Shown piece by piece: positions 1 through 5,216 of a DNA stretch of 5,216 nt. The stretch comes from JAVRLS01 sp031961205. Its GTDB lineage: Archaea; Thermoplasmatota; Thermoplasmata; Thermoplasmatales; Thermoplasmataceae. Below the pieces are notes generated by a model. It did no database searches, had not been told where the DNA came from, and saw nothing but the letters and a program-made list of their open reading frames with translations. The stretch lies in the NCBI GenBank assembly GCA_031961205.1, contig JAVRLS010000070.1, positions 1 to 5,216 on the forward strand. The letters are read 5' to 3'. A program made the translations under genes and the position numbers. Every line of letters begins with the position of its first letter. Positions within the stretch are counted from its first letter, which is position 1.

Positions 1-307
1 TTCCGGCGGGCAGTCCTGTTTCCGTTACGGTTACATTGAACGTAGCAATATAGTACAGGGTAATATTCATAACAGGCCCCAGTACGGTGAAATCGCCGGA
101 TGCGAGATCCAGATCCCCCATAAATGTCTGCGGAACCAGTTCTTCCTGATTGTTCTCAAGGATGAAGCCCAGGAGAAAATATGTTCCGTTTGGAAGGAAA
201 AGTGTGCGGCTGCTTCCATATTTTATATTGTAAAATGCATTGTTAATATCAAAATATGTTTCTGTGCCTGGCGGAAGTCCGGAAGCCGTAACGTTTACCT
301 CATTTCC
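1..307 (-). repeat. Protein-level tandem repeat, GLPxGT type, about 88-residue period
   Basis: Two copies of a motif lie at the C-terminal end of the visible thermopsin-like protein: VNVTASGLPPGT (residues 830-841) and FNVTVTETGLPAG (916-928, cut by the window edge). Aligning the Gly-Leu-Pro (G836 and G924) gives an 88-residue spacing. The first unit continues through a YGSSRTLFLPNGTYFLLGF segment that looks like a beta-sandwich strand pair. Such 'TETGLPAGT...LPNGTY' units are common in exported archaeal proteins, often in tandem before a C-terminal membrane anchor. Only one full unit is visible, so the array length is unknown. Confidence 0.55.
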
Positions 308-2785
308 AGGCATTGTTAATGGCGAATAATCGTACCCGTCATTTATACTTCCGTTAAAAATACCCTCGCCATTGAAAATGAAGCCCACGCCGGAACCGTT
401 GTAAGGTTCACTCCCGTTTCCAAAATAGTTGTAATAGTAATTACCGCCCTGTATATCCTGGCCCAGAATGTTTCCATTGAGAACGATTCCGTCAATGATT
501 TTAGGCGAACTTGAAGGCCCTTTCGTTACGTTGAACCGGTTGTGATAAACCACCTGTGCGCCATTATATATATTCGCATCCTGCCCGTCTATGCTGACAA
601 CGGGGACAGTTGTCCTGAATATATTATTGTACACAGTATTATTTGAACTTTCAACTGTAAGGCCTATGGGATCGTAACCGTAATACGATCCGGGATAAAT
701 TTCAGCAAAATCAGAAAATGTGTTGTTCCATACGTAGTTACTGGAATCCGCCGCTCCCGGGTTATAAATCAGGATCCCGGATCCCTGGCTCTCAATGTTA
801 TCATGATCGATCAGGCTTTCCGTTACGTTCCACAGCATTAGTGAAGCAACGTATGGAACATTATATGCCGTTGCATTGTTAAAGACGATGGTGCTGAACC
901 ATCCTGATACTGTGCTGTTTGACACAATTATATGCGATGAGTTGTAGAAAACGATCTGTAAAAAGTTCACGGATGAAACTTCAAAATCCTGGGTAAGCCC
1001 CGGTAGAAGTGACGATGGAAGATTCACCATGAATACAGGGCTGCCGGAAGGCGTTCTGAAACCGTCATAGATCACGTAAGCCGTTGTATTCCAATCCTGT
1101 ATGCCGCTGAAAACAGGATAAAGGTAATCGTTTGTCCGGCTGAATGCAGGATTCATTATAGTTGAGACAGGTTCATCTTGTTCCGCATAATAAAGCGGGC
1201 CCGGGATTAGATACGGATTCGACAGCGTACCGCTTCCGGAAATGCTAAAATCCTCAAGCTGCTGATTGCTGCTGAAGTACAGCGGTGTATAGAGGCCGGT
1301 TGAATTGCTGCGGACAAGCGTTACAGTTCCGGTATTATTCATGCCATTTGAAGAAATGTCAATTGAATTCATCACAACGGGCTTATAGTAACTCAGCAGA
1401 AATTCTATCGAATATGTTCCCGGTTCCAGGCTGAAATTGAAATTGCCGCTTGCATTCTGGGGCGCCCACTGGGCCGAACTGTTTGACATTCTTCCTGCAT
1501 TGTCAACCATTATGAAAGCATTCGACGGAGTGACTTTTCCTTTTATGGTGGCGTATCCCTGATTGCCTGAAACCCCCCAGAGGGGATCCACGAATGAAGG
1601 GCCGGTTGAAAGATGCGCCGTATGACCGGTAAAGTATTCACTTATGCCGGAAGACGTTTCACCGGATTCTGATCCCGCATCGTACGCAGATCCTACAGGA
1701 GAATAACCGGTTTGATTCATAAAATAAAGGTTTTCTGTTCCGCTGATACTGTAGAAATCAGCTGTTGATCCGCCTCCAGGACCGCTGATTACGAACTCTG
1801 CATCCATCGGTATAAAACCTGTTCCGGTTAGTGTATCCCCGCTTACGGTGTATCCGGCTTCCGGAACTTTAATGGAGTTTAAGCCGCCCGTGGAGTTGAA
1901 CTGGACCATGTCATAACTGCCGTGCTTGAATTCATGTTTTCCCGATGGGGAATAACCCGAGATGGAATAATTGAAAAACACCGTGTTATAACCGTTTATG
2001 TTTGTGGAATTGAGGTAAACATCCACCGTGAATGGAAAAGTTATATTGATTGACGGACCGATCTTATAATAAAATACTCCAGGCTCCACGGTGCCGTTAT
2101 ATGAATGGAATTCGTTTCCAGTTATGACAGCGTCTGGTGAGCTGAAATTCCAGATGTTGTCAACAAATGTAAGCTGATGGGTCATGGTTGAATACTCGAT
2201 CACATTCTGGGTCCAGTACTGGTATCCCGTTGTCCCAAATAACGTCACATTGGTTAGAACCGCATTCAGCTGGACTGAAAAGCTGTGCGGCGCATCCGAA
2301 TCCATATAAAATTCTTCCGCAGAATCCAGATTCAAAGATCCCATGAAACTGGATGTTGTATATGTGTATGGCGTTAATGTTCCGGAATCGTTCAGTATGC
2401 CATAGCTTGCAACACCCATAGGGGCCGGAGCGGATGTGTATGACGGTTTTATAACATTCGATTCTTCCACGGGGGCCACATCAAAATTGGGGAGGTATCT
2501 CGCCTCTTCAGGTACGCTGGAATTGTCAAGGGCATGCGATATCAGGTCGCCCATACCGGACCAGCCGCCTGTCACATTGACGATCTGTTTTGATATGTTA
2601 TTTTGCTGCACGGAGTAGTTCAGGCCGGAAGACGCAGGATCCTGTGCTATTCTGTATGCAGAAGATGCCGCAACATTTCTGCTTGATGGGGAAACAGGTG
2701 AAACTGCTGAAACAGAAACAGCAGATAAAATGACAATAACTGCGAATAGGAGTACGTAGCTTTTTACTGGATACGGAACGGACAT
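1..2785 (-). CDS. Secreted thermopsin-family (peptidase A5) multidomain protein, 3' end outside window
   Basis: Predicted exported acid protease or surface protein. The frame is open from ATG 2785-2783 to the left edge (928 codons plus one base), so the C-terminus is missing. An in-frame TAA lies 27 bases upstream with no other start between, which fixes the ATG. Layout by residue: 1-27 signal peptide (K8, then hydrophobic VLLFAVIVILSAV, likely cleavage after SVSA); about 28-127 probable propeptide; about 128-380 thermopsin domain (starts YGILNDSG, then FSVQLNAVLTNVT, YQYWTQNVIEYST from Y190, DNIWNFS from D209); about 408-488 beta-sandwich-like segment ending NFNFSLEPGTYSIEF; about 510-528 the motif GSGTLSNPYLIPG that often opens NosD-like beta-helices; about 605-755 Asn-rich beta-helix-like rungs (SSHIIVSNSTVSG, SSNNTVYNNIF); from about 827 GLPxGT repeats. 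More than 25 N-x-S/T sequons fit an S-layer-like glycosylated exterior. Thermopsins are known as acid proteases with poorly defined catalytic residues, so activity is inferred. No stop or frameshift was found. Confidence 0.85.
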   Translation of the reverse strand, partial: MSVPYPVKSYVLLFAVIVILSAVSVSAVSPVSPSSRNVAASSAYRIAQDPASSGLNYSVQQNNISKQIVNVTGGWSGMGDLISHALDNSSVPEEARYLPNFDVAPVEESNVIKPSYTSAPAPMGVASYGILNDSGTLTPYTYTTSSFMGSLNLDSAEEFYMDSDAPHSFSVQLNAVLTNVTLFGTTGYQYWTQNVIEYSTMTHQLTFVDNIWNFSSPDAVITGNEFHSYNGTVEPGVFYYKIGPSINITFPFTVDVYLNSTNINGYNTVFFNYSISGYSPSGKHEFKHGSYDMVQFNSTGGLNSIKVPEAGYTVSGDTLTGTGFIPMDAEFVISGPGGGSTADFYSISGTENLYFMNQTGYSPVGSAYDAGSESGETSSGISEYFTGHTAHLSTGPSFVDPLWGVSGNQGYATIKGKVTPSNAFIMVDNAGRMSNSSAQWAPQNASGNFNFSLEPGTYSIEFLLSYYKPVVMNSIDISSNGMNNTGTVTLVRSNSTGLYTPLYFSSNQQLEDFSISGSGTLSNPYLIPGPLYYAEQDEPVSTIMNPAFSRTNDYLYPVFSGIQDWNTTAYVIYDGFRTPSGSPVFMVNLPSSLLPGLTQDFEVSSVNFLQIVFYNSSHIIVSNSTVSGWFSTIVFNNATAYNVPYVASLMLWNVTESLIDHDNIESQGSGILIYNPGAADSSNYVWNNTFSDFAEIYPGSYYGYDPIGLTVESSNNTVYNNIFRTTVPVVSIDGQDANIYNGAQVVYHNRFNVTKGPSSSPKIIDGIVLNGNILGQDIQGGNYYYNYFGNGSEPYNGSGVGFIFNGEGIFNGSINDGYDYSPLTMPGNEVNVTASGLPPGTETYFDINNAFYNIKYGSSRTLFLPNGTYFLLGFILENNQEELVPQTFMGDLDLASGDFTVLGPVMNITLYYIATFNVTVTETGLPAG

Positions 2786-2806
2786 TGAAAGATAAGCAAA
2801 ATCAAA

Positions 2807-2814
2807 GTATTAAA
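2807..2814 (-). promoter_or_regulatory. Candidate archaeal TATA box for the thermopsin-like gene (leaderless start)
   Basis: On the minus strand the octamer TTTAATAC begins 29 bases before the A of the ATG at 2785. Archaeal TATA boxes centre about 26-27 bases before the transcription start, so the predicted start falls on or next to the ATG. The bases just before the ATG (CTTATCTTTCA) show no Shine-Dalgarno, which agrees with a leaderless mRNA. The upstream BRE position is weak. The 104-base gap holds no obvious T-run terminator for the preceding gene and no other feature I can support. Confidence 0.5.
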
Positions 2815-2889
2815 CGATTGCTGGTCCCTGAAGGTGTAAGTATAATAACACTGCCATAGTTCCACTGAACGCATGAATCCTGCAATAAT

Positions 2890-3342
2890 TCAATCAATTA
2901 GTTTTTCCATTCTGTATGCGTTTCTGGAACCCTTATATTTCTCAATGTAAAAATTTTCAAGGAATTCTGTTTCCACGAAGCCCATCACCTTATAGAAGGA
3001 AATAGCATTCGCATTCTTTTCCCTCACCTCCAGCACTATCGTGGAATAGCCCATAAACCGCGCTTTTGATTGAATATTTTTCATCATGGCATGGCCAACG
3101 CCCCTTCCTGAATAACCGGGATCTACGGCGATGCTTTCGATATCAATTTTTTCGCTTTCCACAGGCATGGCCACGGTGTAGCCAGCGATAGCTTCACCTA
3201 TCTGCGCTGTTATACTTATTGATCGATCATCTTCAAGGACTTCCCTGAGGTAACGTTTTGAATACGGACCGACTTCAAATGCCCTTTTTTCAAGAATGGA
3301 TATAGAATCCAGATCATCGTGGCAGTACCTTCTTATAATCAT
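2890..3342 (-). CDS. rimI: GNAT N-acetyltransferase, RimI-like (probable protein N-alpha-acetyltransferase)
   Basis: Complete 150-residue protein, the usual length for RimI. It is predicted to transfer acetyl from acetyl-CoA to protein N-termini in the cytoplasm; archaeal RimI/Ard1-type enzymes often have broad substrate range. Visible signatures: N-terminal IIRRYCHDDLDSISILEKRAF (residues 2-22) with the RimI-like 'F...PYS' at 22-28; beta4/motif A as IAVDPGYSGRGVGHAMM (71-87), the acetyl-CoA pyrophosphate loop; motif B as LEVREKNANAISFYKVMGF (104-122); and an ending YKGSRNAYRMEKL that matches RimI C-termini. Motif A is slightly unusual: the first position of the Q/R-x-x-G-x-G loop is Ser78, although Arg80 is present. 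The ATG is the only start possible, since an in-frame TGA lies 24 bases upstream. The ribosome site is weak. The gene follows lysS by 26 bases on the same strand, so co-transcription is likely. Substrate is inferred. Confidence 0.86.
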   Translation of the reverse strand: MIIRRYCHDDLDSISILEKRAFEVGPYSKRYLREVLEDDRSISITAQIGEAIAGYTVAMPVESEKIDIESIAVDPGYSGRGVGHAMMKNIQSKARFMGYSTIVLEVREKNANAISFYKVMGFVETEFLENFYIEKYKGSRNAYRMEKLID

Positions 3343-3368
3343 GTCAATCCACTGAAAATTTCAGGAAG

Positions 3369-4877
3369 TCACTTTTCAATCGCATTTTTAATCCTGTTTA
3401 TCGTGTACTCCTTTCCAAGGTTGTAAAGGAAATAACCCAGACGGGGCCCCCTTTCTTTATTTATGAGAACCCTGTAGAAAGCTGAAAACCCCTTCTCGGG
3501 AGCTACGCCGAGTTCCTTGAGTATTTCATGGACACCGTTATGTATCTCACTGGATTCCCATGTTATGCTGTCGGCTGATTCCAGAAATTTTTCAAGTACC
3601 TTTTTTTCATCCGCCGTGAGATCAACCTTTTCGTCTAAATCGCTAAGTTTAAATTTTAATGTATCAGGAGCGTAAGATGCAAGCCAGTTCTTTGCGTATG
3701 ATATTTCGGTCATTATATCCTTTTCATCGATTTCTTCATTCACGGATGCCTTTGCCGCCCTTATGATTTCATCCTGCCTTGTGTATATCTGCACAAGCGT
3801 CACAAGATGCCTGAAACTGACAGGATATGCCTTTTTGTGCAGGTCTATAAGCGAGTTCTCCACTATTCTCCTCTGATCTTCTTCCATTTCCTTTCCTGAA
3901 AAATACTCATCCTGGTACCTTTCAAATTCATCCATCATGCTGAGCATACCGAGGCCTGGATCAAAATCTATGTGCCTTGAAGGGGAAGACCTGGCCATAA
4001 CAAAGCGCAGTATGGCTGGAGGTATGGTTTTAATCATGTCGCTTGCCGATATATTTATCCCGGTTGATGAATGCATTGCCCCTTTTCCTTTAAGGATTAT
4101 CCTTTCGTATGTCAGTGGCAGCGGAGGTTCTATACCGAAAACCTGCTTTGCGATCTCCTTGCCTGTATCATATGATCCGCCGGGGGCCCCGTGATCCTTT
4201 CCGAAGGGCTCTATCGTGACATGAAGTGCGTACCATTTGGCAGGCCATTCCACACGCCATGGCATCTTGCCGTCATCCCTGCGCACATCAGAGAAACCGG
4301 AATGACCGCATGAGCATACGTACTCCACGTAAGGATATTTATAAGAAATAACCTTTGTAGTCGTAAGCCGGCCACACTTTTCGCATATGGGTTCATACGG
4401 GTAAAAATCGCTTTCAATGGACCTGCCGGAAATTCTTTCAAGTATCTCCTTGATTTCAGATCTTTTCTGCATAGAAAGATCTATTGCCTTTGAAAGTATC
4501 CCGTCACGGTAAAGATCCGAAGTGCGTATTACGTTTACATTTATTCCGGTTTCTTTCAGCACTTCAAGGAATGGTGATAAAAAGTATTCTGAATATGTAC
4601 CCTTGCCGTCAGGGGCGGGTATCCTGTAAAGGGGCATACCTACATATTTTGAATAGCCCTGATCAAGAAACGGGTATACCTTGCGCAAAGGATCTATATT
4701 ATCGCATAAATATATAAAATCAGAATCCGTCCCCTTTTTTACCAGTGAACGGTAAATAATATCGCCAGTAAGTATTTCACGCATGTTGCCCACATGTATG
4801 GGGCCTGATGGTGATATCCCTGTTGAAACGCGCTGGAATGAATTTAAATTTTCTATTAGAGCATCTGCCCAGTACAC
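3369..4877 (-). CDS. lysS: Lysyl-tRNA synthetase, class I
   Basis: Complete 502-residue enzyme that charges tRNA-Lys with lysine using ATP in the cytoplasm. The class I (Rossmann-fold) type is standard in most archaea, unlike the class II LysRS of most bacteria and eukaryotes. Evidence: the 'HIGH' region is STGISPSGPIHVGN (residues 18-31); a Cys/His cluster in the connecting region, CEKC (165-168) with CSCGH (188-192), looks like a zinc site; family-typical VEWPAKW (209-215) and FGKDHGAPGGSYDTGKEI (225-242) follow; the 'KMSKS' loop is KGKGAMHSSTG (263-273); the C-terminal helical domain ends with NKERGPRLGYFLYNLGKEY (473-491). The KMSKS loop departs from the usual K-M-S-S-S-K-G form. The start is GTG, supported by AGGAGG seven bases upstream and by the N-terminal fit to the family. 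The gene lies 52 bases after the PRTase-like gene and 26 before rimI, all in one direction. Confidence 0.97.
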   Translation of the reverse strand: MYWADALIENLNSFQRVSTGISPSGPIHVGNMREILTGDIIYRSLVKKGTDSDFIYLCDNIDPLRKVYPFLDQGYSKYVGMPLYRIPAPDGKGTYSEYFLSPFLEVLKETGINVNVIRTSDLYRDGILSKAIDLSMQKRSEIKEILERISGRSIESDFYPYEPICEKCGRLTTTKVISYKYPYVEYVCSCGHSGFSDVRRDDGKMPWRVEWPAKWYALHVTIEPFGKDHGAPGGSYDTGKEIAKQVFGIEPPLPLTYERIILKGKGAMHSSTGINISASDMIKTIPPAILRFVMARSSPSRHIDFDPGLGMLSMMDEFERYQDEYFSGKEMEEDQRRIVENSLIDLHKKAYPVSFRHLVTLVQIYTRQDEIIRAAKASVNEEIDEKDIMTEISYAKNWLASYAPDTLKFKLSDLDEKVDLTADEKKVLEKFLESADSITWESSEIHNGVHEILKELGVAPEKGFSAFYRVLINKERGPRLGYFLYNLGKEYTINRIKNAIEK

Positions 4878-4884
4878 CTGTTCG

Positions 4885-4890
4885 CCTCCT
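4885..4890 (-). promoter_or_regulatory. Shine-Dalgarno of lysS, fixes the GTG start
   Basis: AGGAGG on the minus strand, seven bases before the GTG at 4877-4875. It is a near-full complement of the archaeal 16S 3' end (CCTCC core). It supports the non-ATG start and contrasts with the weak or absent sites of the two downstream genes. That pattern suits lysS as an internal or leadered gene. Confidence 0.8.
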
Positions 4891-4906
4891 GGTGCTATAA
4901 CGATCC

Positions 4907-4916
4907 TTTAATTATA
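4907..4916 (-). promoter_or_regulatory. Candidate TATA box upstream of lysS
   Basis: TATAATTAAA on the minus strand, in the 52-base gap between the PRTase-like gene and lysS. Its spacing predicts a transcription start near 4884-4888, which falls on the Shine-Dalgarno and leaves a leader of only about 7-11 bases. So either lysS has its own promoter with a very short leader, or this AT-rich stretch is incidental and lysS is read from the upstream promoter. The sequence does not decide between them. Confidence 0.35.
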
Positions 4917-4929
4917 GTTATTGATCTGC

Positions 4930-5216
4930 CTATGAGCCGCCAATCACCTGTGTGCGTATTATTGATCTTACAGGCACCCCGTTTACATCATTTACCGGCA
5001 TTTTTGAGGCCAGCACTATGCACAGGACAGGTTTTCCACCCTCCTTGTTTATATCCATTATAGTGCGCCTGAGAGTTTCTCCGGTGCTGGCAACGTCATC
5101 GAGTATGACTATGCTTTTGCCTTCAACGCTTGCATAATTTGAACTGAACATGCCCTCTTTCCTTGATGGGTGTGGCCTGTACACTATAAGCTCCTTGTCC
5201 ATCAGATATGAGACCA
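4930..5216 (-). CDS. Orotate phosphoribosyltransferase-like protein (GfcR/PyrE-like), 5' end outside window
   Basis: C-terminal part of a type I phosphoribosyltransferase fold; 94 residues are visible before the TAG stop. The PRPP-binding motif VILDDVASTGET is encoded at 5074-5109, with the Asp pair and Thr-Gly of the P-loop intact. Before it, the sequence IVYRPHPSRKEGMFSSNYAS resembles the flexible loop region of the archaeal PyrE-like/GfcR family, and the ending GVPVRSIIRTQVI matches that family's C-terminus. Members are usually about 200 residues with an N-terminal helix-turn-helix, so roughly half the gene is missing to the right. The ATG at 5202-5200 is probably internal, because the frame stays open to the edge (Val-Ser-Tyr-Leu precede it) and a PRTase needs more N-terminal fold. 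In haloarchaea GfcR is a transcription regulator of sugar catabolism; others are annotated as orotate PRTases. The visible half cannot tell these roles apart. Confidence 0.82.
   Translation of the reverse strand, partial: VSYLMDKELIVYRPHPSRKEGMFSSNYASVEGKSIVILDDVASTGETLRRTIMDINKEGGKPVLCIVLASKMPVNDVNGVPVRSIIRTQVIGGS

Noticed and set aside
2436..2618. Plus-strand 60-codon reading frame
   Set aside because: It lies wholly inside the thermopsin-like gene on the opposite strand. It has no recognisable domain, while the minus-strand frame encodes clear family motifs there.
2768..2875. A 35-codon minus-strand frame from an ATG in the rimI-thermopsin gap, overlapping the thermopsin start
   Set aside because: It has no ribosome site and no recognisable motif, and it would span the candidate promoter. 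It is best explained by chance.
3352..3364. Inverted repeat CTGAAA-A-TTTCAG between lysS and rimI
   Set aside because: It has a one-base spacer, so it cannot form a normal RNA hairpin, and it is AT-rich and short with no second copy seen. An operator role cannot be supported.
3937..4717. Reading frames at 3937-4194 (+), 4211-4441 (-) and 4484-4717 (+)
   Set aside because: All are embedded in lysS, whose own frame gives a full-length, well-conserved synthetase. They are shadows.
4952..5137. Plus-strand 61-codon reading frame
   Set aside because: It is antisense to the PRTase-like gene, across its conserved PRPP motif, and has no features of its own.
5200..5202. ATG as the true start of the PRTase-like gene
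   Set aside because: The frame remains open upstream to the window edge, and a 90-residue product would lack about half of the phosphoribosyltransferase fold. An upstream start outside the window is far more likely.

Overview
The window reads as chromosomal DNA from an acidophilic archaeon, most likely of the Thermoplasmata (Thermoplasma/Ferroplasma/Cuniculiplasma-like). The grounds are a secreted thermopsin-family acid protease, an archaeal-type class I lysyl-tRNA synthetase, an archaeal PyrE-like phosphoribosyltransferase, archaeal TATA-type elements, and one gene whose start looks leaderless. The species cannot be fixed from the sequence alone. All four genes lie on the minus strand, so transcription runs from the right end of the window to the left.

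In transcription order: (1) the 3' half of an orotate-phosphoribosyltransferase-like gene (GfcR/PyrE-like) enters at the right edge and ends at 4930. (2) After a 52-base gap comes a complete lysS (4877-3369), with a GTG start and a strong Shine-Dalgarno. (3) After 26 bases comes a complete RimI-like GNAT acetyltransferase gene (3342-2890). (4) After a 104-base gap with a good TATA-box candidate, a very long gene starts at 2785 and runs off the left edge. It has no internal stop and is not closed inside the window. Its 928 visible residues hold a signal peptide, a probable propeptide, a thermopsin (peptidase A5) domain, a beta-sandwich-like segment, a NosD-like parallel beta-helix segment, and the start of a C-terminal repeat array with an 88-residue period.

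The first three genes form a compact housekeeping cluster: a nucleotide or regulatory PRTase, tRNA-Lys charging and N-terminal acetylation. They may be partly co-transcribed. The thermopsin-like gene appears to be its own transcription unit and encodes an exported, probably heavily glycosylated surface or secreted protein that would act outside the cell at low pH. I see no RNA genes, mobile elements, CRISPR arrays or defence genes. I found no convincing new biological system; the modular architecture of the thermopsin-like protein is the most interesting item. No gene-free stretch exceeds 104 bases.
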